Shown piece after piece: positions 10,567 through 22,400 of a stretch of DNA of 64,000 nucleotides. The translations under genes and the position numbers were made by a program. The notes below the pieces were generated by a model. It searched no databases, had not been told where the DNA came from, and was given only the letters and a program-made list of their open reading frames with translations. Position 1 is the stretch's first letter; every line of letters begins with the position of its first letter. The DNA comes from Globodera rostochiensis (lineage: Eukaryota > Nematoda > Chromadorea > Rhabditida > Heteroderidae). The stretch spans positions 62,001 through 126,000 of the forward strand of contig JAEVLN010000019.1 of NCBI GenBank assembly GCA_018350325.1, given 5' to 3'.

Positions 10567-12951
10567 TTATTCCGCACCAAAAAGTGCCAGAATGGCTTTC
10601 ATCCGTTCAGAAGTCGGCAAATTCTTTTTGGAAAATTCTTCTGCCAATTTGGCGGCCTCAGTTGGCGGCTGTCCATCGTCAATTTCATTGTCACTTTCAC
10701 TCGTCGAAAGGTATTCATAAAGCGCCGGCGGCGGTGGCACCGTTTTCTTTGTCAATGGCAAATAGCTGACAAATTAGAGAATTAAGAATTTTAATTAATG
10801 GTGCCACTGTAAATTTTGCGTGGCTGGACATTTGCGCTGCGACACTTGCGCAGAAAAAAAAATAAAAAATAAAAATAAATGCATGCTTTTTTTGCGTTAA
10901 ATAGCTTGCTGAAAGCCCAACAGCGCAAATTTTATTAACTTATTCGCTCCAATTTTCTATTCCATTTTCAGACACATCCTCACAAGTGTAGGGTTGTCGG
11001 TTTCAGACCGAATCAATCGAGAAGAGAAAGTCCCAAAAACCGACAACTCCCCTCTACCCACGAGCCGCATTATTGTGAATACGGTGTAAATGTGCTTAAA
11101 TGGCCACTTCGATTTTAATGGGAAACTAATATGTCTGTCTGTACGAGATTATACTCGCGAAAGCAGTTGAAAAATGCAAATGTCGGCCAATTTTAAGTGG
11201 TTAAAAATATAAATTGCCCTCGTCTGGACCCCCCCCCCCCCTATTATAAGCTTTTTGTGGCGTCGCTGTTCTGATCTTTGGTCCAGGAAAGAGCTTAAGG
11301 TCAGTCCATCTTTGGGTTTGCAAATAGTTCCAAACTTACAGTTCGTCTTCACTGTTTCTAAGCTTCTTTTCTTCCTTTTTGCCCTCGGATTTTTGCCTTA
11401 TCGGAGATTTTGACAACCTTTGCTTTTTTGAACATCGTTTCTAAATTAATTTTTAATTTAAAAAACTTGTCCCATTCTCACCAATTTTTGCATTCTGTCT
11501 GTTTTACTACACGACCACCAATCGCAAATGAACTTTCTTCCCGTTATTCCCCAATCTTTGCCGTTCATCTCGCGAATTGCAATGGCAGCCATTCGTTGCT
11601 GAGCAAATTCAACACGAAATGCCGTCGAAAACATTTTAACAAAAGTAATTGTGCCGCAATGGGAAAAGTGTTCGCGAATGTGCCATTCTTTTGGAACAAT
11701 TTATTGACACGAAACTTTTGATGACAAAAAAACCATTCAATTCCGGCATAAAACGGCCCACGAAAATGGCTTTGTTTCCGGGGGATGTCCGGTCCTCAAT
11801 TTCCTCCAAATGTTCGCGCCGTGCCATTTCCTTCGCTGTGTCGTCTAACGAATACTTTCGCGAAGAATGCTTTAAGAGATACAATTAGGGCCGTTTCCCG
11901 GACAACCCAATCTTTCCGGCATTTATAAAATCCCGAAAACAATAAACTCAAATCCCGAATTATCTTGATATAATGTTCTAAAAATAATAAATTTAAAAAA
12001 TAATCGCTCTGTTCTAATTTCACTCCCTCACACTTTCAGGCACTGGTTCACCGCTTTTTGGCACTTCCGCTGAAATGGACTCAAAAATGTCGTCAATTTG
12101 CACAAAATTGGGCGAATATCGTCGAGAAATTGTCGTCGGTTTGGACCAATTCAAATCCATTTCCTCGGCATCCCTTCCCGCAATTTTGCGATTATAAATG
12201 TTCACAACCATTCGCTGTTTGGAGATGGGATCCTAAAATTATAAATAATTTATATTAATTAGCATTAATTGGTCTCAGAAAACTTACGAAAAAATTCCTA
12301 ATTTTTGTTGCTTTTTTGGCGAAATATTCCGAGGAGAAGCAAATGTACGCACATTCTCGACTTTGACCCGTTAATCGGTCTCGCAATATTTTAGCGTTTC
12401 TAAACAAATTAAATAAATATTTTAATCGTTGCTGTTGTGATTAATTACTTTACGGGTCCAATCGATTTGAAAATGTCGACAAGGCCACATTCATTCATCT
12501 CCAAAGGAACATGGCCAACAAAAACTTTGCCTAAATGTACATAAAATCGTTTATACAGTTTAGGCTTAATTTTTATTTTTTAAAATTAAAAGACGGTTAT
12601 GTAGACTTTCAGATGCGTAGAATATCTGATCCTCACATTCATTTCGCTTAATTTCGAACCCAAATTCAAATTTATTTCTCACAAAATCGATTCAAATTGA
12701 ATGCCAGGATTCTATGCGCCCGAAAGTCTACGAAAAAATCAAAATAAATTGCGGGAACCATATTGTATAAAAACCGTAAAAATTAAATATTACATAAAAT
12801 GTTTAAACTGGAAAGATAAGAAAGCATTTTAATATTTAATTTAATTTAATCAAAACAAAACAATAAATTATAACTCACATCGTTCAGTTTCTTCTTCAAA
12901 TGGTAATCGCGGGCTGCTGCCGCTCGGTGACAGACTATTAAAGCTTCTCAT
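10567..12951 (-). CDS. RNA-binding protein with two RRM domains (TIA-1/TIAR-like)
   Basis: Eight exons join in phase: 12879-12951, 12449-12530, 12288-12399, 12032-12232, 11734-11869, 11482-11687, 11340-11440 and 10567-10765, giving 369 residues. RRM1 has RNP2 KVFVGHVP and an RNP1-like RECAYICF, with GPVKNAKILRDRLTGQSRE between them, close to the second RRM of TIA-1-type proteins. RRM2 has RNP2 AIFVGRF and RNP1-like TAFRVEFA, followed by AIREMNGKDWGITGRKFICDW, resembling TIAR RRM3. A basic KKEEKK linker and a Pro/acidic C-terminus follow. It probably binds mRNA in the nucleus or cytoplasm; the targets are unknown. The last intron (10766-11339) is much longer than the others. RRM1 lacks some consensus RNP1 aromatics (Y-I-C-F), so it is divergent. 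Confidence 0.8.
10986..11060. ncRNA. Possible stem-loop in RRM gene intron
   Basis: Within the long last intron of the RRM gene, TAGGGTTGTCGGTTT pairs with AAACCGACAACTCCCCTCTA about 30 nt downstream. The stem has an 11 bp perfect core (GTTGTCGGTTT) and bulged extensions on a loop of roughly 30 nt. The size is compatible with a microRNA precursor, but the strand is ambiguous and no conservation can be tested here. It could equally be a small transposon relic. Confidence 0.25.
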
Positions 12952-13368
12952 GAGATTGTTGCTGATCAATCAATCATCGAATCACCCGATCTGGATTCAA
13001 TTACAATATAATCAGCAACTAAATCGGAACAATTTCAGTGGGCCTGCTAATTTCAGTCATCGATTATACAAATTTAAAATTAAAAATTCGATGGAACGCG
13101 GAGACAATCCTTTTTGGGGAAGGAATCAAATTATTTGAAGCTTATGAATTCCTTCTGCTTTTTATTGGGCCTTCCACGTGCTGTTTTGGGTAATAAAACA
13201 TTGGAATTTTATGATTTTGAATAATTAGAAGGAATATTTAAGCATCTTATTTCCATCAACCAAATCATCCAAATTCCCACGATTTGTAAGGCCACATAAA
13301 AATCCAAGCCCATTGCGCAACAATCCCTCCCCCGCCCATACCATCAATTGCGTAACAAATGGAGGAGT

Positions 13369-13370
<2 letters not shown>

Positions 13371-13405
<35 letters not shown>
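13371..13405 (+). repeat. Poly-G tract
   Basis: An almost uninterrupted run of about 35 G residues followed by AGGGG. Shorter runs of 8-16 G occur at 3361, 6364, 6421, 13607, 17711 and 17987. The exact length is probably unreliable in assembly. Confidence 0.9.
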
Positions 13406-13406
<1 letters not shown>

Positions 13407-15458
13407 GGGGACTAAAACAAAACAATTTGAATACTAATAGGGCAAACGACGGCGACAGAATTTTATGGAAGGAAATAGAAGAACATTTTGTAGGGAATTG
13501 GGACAATGTTTGAGCCAAAATTAAATTCACGGTAATAGGAAAGAATCAGTGAATACATTGAACAGACCCAACATTTTGAACGTTAAACTTTGGCCAATAT
13601 TCGGCGGCGGGGGGGGGGACAAAACATAACGCGCAAAAAGTCAATTTGGACGCTCTCCACTCAATTATTCTTCGGATGAATAAACCGGATTAGCGCTGTC
13701 AGTTACCCAATTTATCCATTACAAAGATAACTCTTCTCAAATTGAACAAACATAAACTAAGTGTTTGGACAAAATGCCGAAAAATCCCTAATTTGGACAG
13801 TTTCATAAACAAACACATATCTACCCACTCTTAGAATAAATAGCAAATCCCAAAGTTTTCGTCCATTTTGCATTATTTAAATAAAAAATAAATAAATAAA
13901 ATTTAACTGAGTGGTGGGAATTGCGGGCGGGCGGGCGAATTCGGAGGACGGGAAGAAAGACGGCCTTAAATCGATAACAACGAATGGGCGGGCGGCTAAA
14001 GAATTTGTTACGAAAGAAAATCATCGCATTTATTAGCTGCAAAACAGTGGCCGCCGATTGATTGGAACCGGTCGGTAATCTTCAAAAGGCCAGAAGTCAT
14101 CAATCATCAAATCGTCATTTTAAAGCATACAAATTTGTAAAATAGATAATAATAATAATAATTTATATAATAAATGTGTTCACTGCTTTCGATTTTCTGT
14201 TAGAATATTCCTCATCTGTTGGGAAAAGGAAAAAAAAAAATTCAATTTTTGGGGGTGCATTTTTTGTTTTAATATCTTTTTTCTGTAAAAAAATTCCGAA
14301 ATGGCAAAAATTAAAAAACTGAAATAGGCACTAAACTCCAAAATAGGCAATTATAGGGGCTTCAGCAGCAGGACAATCGGCGGACGAAAATTTTAAAAAT
14401 AATTGTGATAAGAAAAGAGCGAAAATCGGAATAAATAAAATATTTTGCTCAATTAATCAAAAAGTATTAAGGGGGGAATAGCGTTCTTATCGGTGGAAAC
14501 TTCAGGGAGGGCGAGTCGGCTAAAGAGCAAACAAAAAGAAAAACATCCTGGTGACCCGTTGGAGAAAATCTTACACAAACAACATTTTTTTTGGTAAAGA
14601 AATTGACAAAAATCTTTTGTAGAAATCCCAAGAAAAAATTCCAAAAATTTTCGAGGGCATAGAATTCGAATTTCCAATTTCTAACCCCGGGCGCGAATTC
14701 GAACACTTTTTCGCTTCCGGATCATTTTGCGCACTCGACAGGGGCACTCACTCACTGTCCATTTTCTGCTCATTTGTCAGGGGAATGGGAAATAAATTGA
14801 CAAAATATGGAAAAATGGAACAAAATTCGAAAAAAAATGGCAAAACGACTGGGAAACAGAGTTCCGTTCCCTCGGCGAAACGGCGGTGGCAAAACGTACC
14901 TTTCCAACCGTGGACGGTTGGATGTCGTTCAGGGGCAGATCGGGTTGAGGTACGAAAGGGTGACGGTTACGTTACTTTGTAGTAAAAACGCGAACATTTC
15001 TCTTCACTTGCAGTCGGTGTACAAACCAAAAGGAGATCATGTCAGTTTTTCAGTTCAAATAAGCACGAATGTTATTTCAATGCCTCCCTCACAAGGGCGA
15101 TCACTCTGACTGATTAAAATGAATCAAATCGCCATGGATTGCGGACCGAACCCTGTTAAACTCTCATTAGGGGTCCGCCCTACGGGTTAATCTAATGTTC
15201 GCATAATAGGTACAACCGAATGCGACAAGACACCACTTATGGCAAATTAGTGGTAAAACGTTTGACACACCGCGTCGTAACTGCCATAATATTTTAAAAA
15301 ATTAATTTTAAATTAATAAAAAAATTCAACGCCTGATCGTTGGCACTGCCAATAAGAGGGTTTTGCTTTCCTGAAACTCTTCCTCCGTCGATGGGCACGC
15401 AAAGTGCTGCCATAAAAAGTAGAAATGCTTGCGTTAGGTAATTGTCAACAAATTCGAA

Positions 15459-15493
15459 TTGCTATTGTTGTTGTTGTTGTTGTTGTTGTTGTT
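15459..15493 (+). repeat. (TTG)n microsatellite
   Basis: Roughly a dozen TTG triplets in a row (TTGCTATTGTTGTTG...). It would encode a run of Leu if translated, but it has no ATG start in that frame, so I do not treat it as a signal peptide. Confidence 0.85.
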
Positions 15494-15607
15494 ATTATCT
15501 CCCGCTGTTTCTGCTCCTTCTTCGCTAATCATTTTGAAATTTCATCAACAAAAAAATGGACGTATAGGTAAACCGCCGATTTTTCTAATTCTAAGCTTTT
15601 GCGTTAG

Positions 15608-16313
15608 CATAGTGACAATGTCAGCACCGCCGTTCTCAATTGATTACGAAAGTGGCGAAGTGGCCCTTCGACACCGCGCCACGCTTAAGGTTCGCTTATT
15701 AGCGGTCGACGGGGACAGTGGTCAAAATGGCAAAATTCGTTTATCGAATTGCCGGCGACAAACGCCGGCGGCGGGCGATTTGTTCGCGTTGACCAATATA
15801 GGACAAGAACAGGCATATTTTCTCGAGATTCCTTACAATTAGCCCATTTTTGAGAAAATAATTCTTGAAGAGTGCCGTCTTATCGTTGGCTCGCGAATTT
15901 TCTCCCGAAGACGACAAATTTTTGTTGGAAATTTCGGCGACGGACGAAGACGGACTGAGTGGCCATTGTAATGTGTCCATAAAAGTGAAGGTAATTAAAT
16001 AAGTGAAAGAAATGTTTTCTTTTTAATTATCGAAATGTCCAAAGGACGTCAATCGCCCGCCACGGATTGTCCCGCACCAATTTTTAATTCGAATTGACGA
16101 AAATGCGCCCATCGGAGCGCCGGTGGTCAAAATGGAGGCGACAGACGAAGACCGGGGCGACAATGCGCGGCTGAAATTTGCAATATCGAAAGAGTTCGGG
16201 TCGGCTTTTTTGAATTTAAATCAGAAAAATTAAATCAAATTATCTTTTTATTACAGAACGCCAAAGATTTATTATTACCAACAATTCGTTCAAACATTAT
16301 TCGCTTTTTGTTT
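15608..16313 (+). pseudogene. Cadherin-repeat fragment, probably truncated
   Basis: Three exon-like pieces join in phase: 15608-15812, 15871-15990 and 16045-16199. They read as extracellular cadherin (EC) repeats: FSIDYESGEVAL, VRLLAVDGDSGQNGKIRL, LAREFSPEDDKFLLEISATD, then the inter-domain calcium-binding signature DVNRPP, DENAPIGAPVV and ATDEDRGDNARL. The first intron only works with a GC donor (CAG|GCATAT...TTGAAG). Beyond 16199 the frame can be carried on (TPKIYYYQQF...) but no longer looks like cadherin, and no membrane segment or cytoplasmic tail follows before VPS13 starts. No start codon or signal peptide is clear. It is a relic, or part of a gene whose other exons are missing; cadherins of this kind mediate calcium-dependent cell adhesion. 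Confidence 0.55.
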
Positions 16314-16334
16314 TTTGCCGTTCATGACCCACAG

Positions 16335-16495
16335 GGCCGTGTTCCCAGAAAAATTTTTCGGGGAGGGGCAAGCAAAAAAAGTAGAGTCTTACAAATTAGG
16401 GGTGCATTTTCCCGTTTTTATTGCATTTTTCTTAAGCAATTTTTCCAAAAAAAATTCGTTTTTTAGTGGTTTGTTTTTTTATTGCATTTTTGTTA
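16335..16495 (+). repeat. MITE remnant upstream of VPS13
   Basis: GGGGTGCATTTTCCCG, TTTATTGCATTTTTCTTAAG and similar phrases match the interior of the hAT-type MITE in the VPS13 intron (17533-18042). It is a degraded copy lying directly before the VPS13 start codon, so it probably contributes to the 5' UTR or promoter. Confidence 0.55.
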
Positions 16496-16497
16496 AG

Positions 16498-19400
16498 ATG
16501 GATTATCTGGCAAAAAACGCCGTTGCCCATCTGTTGGGAACATTTATTAAGAATTTGGACGCGTCCAAACTGAACTTTGGCATTTGGCAAGGTCCTGGTG
16601 TATCTATTAACTTAACTCTAAACAATTTTAATTTTAGGTGACGTGAAGCTTAATTCACTGGAGATCAAAGAGACGGCGCTAGATGAATTAGATTTACAAG
16701 TGAAGCTGAGTTTTGGCCATGTTCAAAATCTGGTTTTTAAAATTCCATGGAAGAATCTTTATGTCGAACCGACAGTTGTGGAAATCAGGTTTCATTTTAT
16801 TGTCATTTTTTAAAAATTACGGGAATTTTAAGTGGTGTTTATCTAATCATTGTACCGAACCAAGGCATCGTCTACAACGATGAAAAAGCTCGCAAAAATG
16901 AACAGGAAATTAAGCAGAGAAAACTGTTACGGTTGGAAGAAAACAGACGGAATCGTCAAAGTATAGAAAGGAATTTATTTACAATTTTCCAACTTTTCTT
17001 TAGAATCGAACCACATCACTGAAAAGCCGTGGTTAAATATAGTCAAAAATCTTCAAGTGCACATTAAGCGAGTCCATGTGCGATATGAGGACAAATTTTC
17101 CAACCGAGAACGACCATTTTCGACAGGGATAACGTTGGACTCGTTGAATTTTCAGGTTTATCGATAAGTGTGGTCGAGTTAAGGAAAAAACTGAATTTTA
17201 GACGACGGACGAGAACTTTAAACCGATTGTTCAGCGGGAGACTGTCAAAATTTTCTACAAGTCAGTCATCTTTTTTTGCATTCGAGTTTTGACCTCAAAC
17301 AATTCAGACTCATCTCAATGAGCAGTTTGAGCATTTATTCGAACGCGAATTCTACACTGATTTCCGACTTGAATAACAAAAAGACGATAATCGATGCTCT
17401 GCGATGGACAATTGCCGTCGAAACAAAACCAAATGGATATAATTATGGTCTTTTCGCTAGGGATTTTTTAGAAAAGCTTGGTTAACAAGAGTTCCTTTAA
17501 TTAAAGAATCTTCTTTGGTGTAGTTTAGGTTTCAAGGGCGTAGCCAGGATTTTTTTTCAGGGGGGGCTGAGTCAAGAAAAAAAAAAAATCGATTTTTAGG
17601 GGTGCATTTTTGGGTTTTATTGCATTTTTCTTAAAGAATTTTTACCCCAAAAAGTTGGATTTTTAGGGGTGCAATTTTGGGTTTTATTGCATTTTTCTTA
17701 AGCAATTTTTCGGGGGGGGGGGAGGCGGTGCCGATAGGCGCCGCCGAGAAAAATTTCTGAGTTTTTGACTCAATTTGTTAAGAGATTTGCACCAAAAATT
17801 TAAAAAAAGTGGTAATTTTTTAAAACATTTTTAGAATGGGAGAGCCCGGCGGTGCCGATAGGCGCCGCCGGGAAAAATTTTGACGATTTTAAAAGCGATT
17901 TGTAAAGAAAATTGGTCAAATAAATGAACAATTTTGCAAAACAATAGGGTCCCCCTATGGATTTTTTTTTCACAAATTTCATTTCGGGGGGGGGGGGGGG
18001 GGCTGCAGCCCCCTCAGCCCCCCCCCCCTGGCTACGCCCTTGTTAGGTTTGGCTTGTATTAAATTTACTACAGTTTGGTATTTCCGATTTTTTTAGTTTT
18101 GGAGCCATTGACCATTGCTGCCCAGTTGAAGTTGAACCAAAAGCCTGAGAGTGACGGTTCGAATTGGACCACGCCTAAGATTGACCTGTCAATGGAGTTG
18201 GACAAGTTGGGGTTGTCCATCAGCAAACACCAATACCAGGACATGTTACTGTTTCTGGAGGCCCAGGAGCGCTTTACGTTAGCTGAAAAATACCTCAAAT
18301 ATCGGCCAAACCTGACTCAATATCGTGAGCATTACAGAGAATGGTATCCAATTAAAGAGAATTACTATAAATATCTTTTTTTTAAAAACATTTTAGGTGG
18401 AACTTTGCGTACCACTGCATTCTGAATGAGCAAGTCAAGCGGCGTCGAAACAATTGGTCGTGGGACCACATGAAAGCGCATCGGCAGCTGGTGAGGGAAT
18501 ATCGAAACGCGTGGATACACATCAGAACACATAAGACTCCTGGAAAGGCGATGAAAGAAAAAATTGAGGTAAAAATAAAAAGCATTTCCAAATTTTCTCT
18601 TGCATGCTGAGGAAAAATCCATAATCATGAAAGTCTAAATTATTGAAACAGGAGGCCGAGGACGCGTTGGATGTGTTCAACCTGAACATTGCACGTCAGC
18701 AGGCAGAGTTTGTGATCGACAAACATCACAACCTCGTCCGAGTCGAGGATCAAAAGCAGGAGGGATTGGTCGACCGGGTCATAAATTGGTTGTATGAAGA
18801 GGCAGCGGCGCCGGAAGATGCACAACTCTTTGAGGAGAAGGAACTCACGCCAGAGGAGAAGCAGCTGCTTTTCGACGCCATTGACTATCAGGTAATGAAG
18901 TTTAAGGACAGATTCGGAAATGCTGTTTTAAATCGCGTAACTGTTCAGGAAAACATGCCACCTACAGACTATCCGAAACATTTCGTGGAAAATATGTTCA
19001 CATTGAACCTCAAAATGCTCATGCTTAAGCTGGGCGATGTGATAGAAATGCGTTTTTCTCAGCTGTCATCTAAATTGGAGCAAAGATCATCCGCCAACGC
19101 AATGCGGTACCTTTGAAGGATAATCAATTTTTTTAACAGCATTATTGTATTTGAGGATAGGGACTGCCCGGGATTCTTCGTGTGTTTTTTTAAAATCTTT
19201 TTTTAGCTTTACTTCCACCGTCAAATCGCTTGAGATGCATTCCGGCACAGAGTCCATGTTGCACATGACAGAAACCGAGCGAGACTGGCTGACAATGGAA
19301 TTTGAGACGAATGCATTGGACGGGTCATTTGACCATCGTGTGTCACTTGATGTTGCTCCGGTTAGCATCGTTTTTTTTTTGTGAAATTCGTTTGTTTATC

Positions 19401-22400
19401 GTAGGTGATGTTTAAATATCATGCTCCGGCGGTTAATCGAGCCCTCGATGTATTCAAGCCGCCAAAATCTGTTCGTCTTTATCAACTGACTACACTGGCC
19501 TATGAGGACGTGAAGGTCCTTCAATTCCATTTTATAAATAACGAGTAAAAAATCCACAGAAAATGTTAAAAAAAAAGTTGATATCTTCTTCCATTATGAC
19601 ATTCCAGAATATAATTCAGGCAAAGTTTTAGGCCCGTTCGGTGGCAGCCCTTCAGCATATGGTGGACGAGAGTAAAAAGCTGAAGTTGGAGGTCAAAATT
19701 GATCCTGTGATTTTCGTTGTGAGTGCCGGTGGCGCATTTGATCCGACCAAAATGACTCTGATCGCCGAACTTGGAAAGCTTCAATTGAACACATTAGATG
19801 AGCCGTCCACAAAAGCCTACGAACATGTCCGTGAATTTCTTGGTTGACAAAAACACATTTTTTTGCATTTTTCCCTTCAACAATTTGATTTTGTTTGATC
19901 TGCAGTATAATTTTTAGATAACCGAACAAAAATTGCGCTCTTTGGTGGCCAAGGCATACGACAATTTTCAGCTGTGTCTTTCCGATCTTCGACTTATCTT
20001 CTCAGATTCGTTCGACAATTGTATGAATGCTCGGCAAGACCGGACGTCGGCTGACCATTTGTTGAAGCCGACCGGAATGTGCATTGACATGCTGCGCGCT
20101 ACTATTGATGACGTCCAAATTCCGAGGTGTTATTTTTAATAAATTGTCATTTTAACGTTAGTTCTTAGGTTTCGTCTTATCGGAAAGTTGCCCGACATTG
20201 TGTTCACAATTTCCGACGATCGTCTCGTTGAATTGATAGAATTTTTCAACAGCATTCCGAGACCCGATTTTGATGAGGAGGGAGTAGACTTGAGCGCACC
20301 AGTTGCCGACAAGACCACGTTGCGTGACAGGGCAAAGATGCAGAGGATTTTGGCGGTTGGTTTAATAAAAAAATGACTTAAAGTTGGCTACGAATTAGTG
20401 GCTCCCAAACACTGGTAGTGGGTCCACTTTCGCGCTATTATTTGAAAGATTGTGCTGTTCAATTGGTTACCCTACGTTTTGCCAACTTTACGTTTTGCCA
20501 ACTCAGCAAAAATGTTACTTTTTGCCAACCCAGCCAAAATTTTACGTTTTGCCAACGTTACGTTTTGCCAACTGTACATTTTGCCAACTTACGTTTTGCC
20601 AACGTTAGGTTTTCGCCAACGTTACATTGCTAATGTTAAATTGCTCTATTCTTCAATTTTATTCATATTTTGATATTCATAATTTGTCCAAAAAGGCGAA
20701 AACCGAATTCTTATTTATGATAGCAGAAGGACGGTAACAGACCGCGCAAAGGAGATGTTGTTTTTGGTGTTTTCCCACCCTAATTTGTAAGTGATCCATG
20801 TTCTGCACGTGCACAATTTTTTTTTTGTAATAATCAGCAACTGCAACGTTTGCGCGCATGTTCAAGGTGGGGTTCGATGGTACCCAGTCTGTTACTCCGA
20901 CCGGTTGGGCTCAAACTTTTGTGATTGGCTGTTTTATTCGTCGAAAATTGGTTTAAGAGTAATTTTTTATCATTTTGCCTTTTTACCTCTACACCGTTTC
21001 GTTTCCTCCCTCTCACCCAACTCGGTTACTTACATATTATTTATTTTACCTATTTCATTCAAACTATTCCAACATTAGAACATTGGCCACAATTTACACA
21101 TTTGTCAATCGCAATAAAACCTTTTTGTTATGTGGTGGCAAATTTCGTTGGCAAAATGTAACATTTTTGCTGGGTTGGCAAAATGTAATATTTTTGCTGA
21201 GTTGGCAAAACGTACGAAATGTAACATTTTTGCTGGGTTGGCGAAATGTAACGTTGGCAAAACGTAAGGTTGGCGAAACGTTAAGTTGGCAAAACGTAGG
21301 GACACCTGTTCAATTTGGTCATCGCAAATTTTAATCTACTTTTAAGTAAAAATTGGTCGCTTTTGAAATTAAGTAAAAAATGGTCGCTTTTGAAAACCCC
21401 ATCGTTTTACAGATTGTTATTTTCATAGCATAACCCTGAATTTCTAGATTGGCATTGTGGTGAAGCATCGTGATTGTGCCTTTTTGAGGTGAGACTGCGT
21501 GAAGATCGTGCCATTTTTTCTTGTTTTACAGTGCTCGCATCCAGCAGCTGAGTTTTCATATGTGCAAACGAATGTTCGATATGGAAGTCAGTGCTCACAT
21601 GGGCGCAGTGGCGGTGCGCGCTTCCCCTGCGGCCGTTGGTTTGTTGAGCAGAATCAACGCCAAGCTTGTCGAACATCAACAGAATAAGGCGGTCAGTTTG
21701 CATGATTGCACTCGTTGGTCCCACCCAAACCACCCTTGGATACCACTGGTTAAACCTGGCACTTGCCTCTCATGACTCACGAAAAAATTAAAATTTCAGA
21801 AGCAACAGGCTGAGACAAACGATCGACCGATGATGCGTGATTATCCGAATTATTGGATTCCGAAGCAAATCGAACGGCCCGAATACTGGTGGTTCAGACC
21901 TCTGAAGAGCACCGGTGGAATGGATGCAATAAATTTTTCGGAAGATGCACGAAAGGCGGCAGAGATGAAACACATGACGGAACGGGTCTGTTTTTGAGTT
22001 AGAAATTTACTTAATGAAAATAAATAAGCTCAAAAATAGCTTAGTAACAAGTGATTTTTTTTCTTATAGGCCGAGTTTTCGATTCGTCGTTGCTTGATCA
22101 CTGTGGAGGCCGGTCGAGACGTTTTGCGGCCGATGATTTTAATTGAGAGTTCAATTGCTGGTACTGCTCGAAATTGGTCCAGCTCACTAACGGCGGTAAG
22201 AAATTGATCCAAGCTCAAAAACAATAAATTTTGCAAACCGTTTTCAGAAATGCGAGGCTAGTCTACTTGTCTCCTATTATAATGAGGCGTTCAATGTTTG
22301 GGAGCCGGTCATTGAGCCTGTGTTGCATGAAGGGAGGGGTTGGCAAAATTGGAAATTGGCAGTAAAGGTGACTTTGTGTTTTTTTGGATTGATTTTGGAA

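Larger units (their letters stand above)
12952..15607. other. Intergenic DNA with homopolymer tracts
   Basis: No supportable gene. It contains a G tract of about 35 bases (13371-13405), a smaller G tract near 13607, GGGCGGGC runs near 13925, and a (TTG)n microsatellite (15459-15493). Open frames at 14453-14706 (-) and 14785-15109 (+) show no domain, signal peptide or splice context. Confidence 0.5.

Noticed and set aside
14453..15109. Open frames on both strands between the RRM gene and the cadherin fragment
   Set aside because: No domain, signal peptide or coherent exon chain; composition looks like translated noncoding DNA.
20418..21334. Cys/Phe-Ala-Asn repeat frames inside the VPS13 intron
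   Set aside because: Translations of the ACGTTTTGCCAAC arm repeats of the foldback element; the intron interrupts VPS13.
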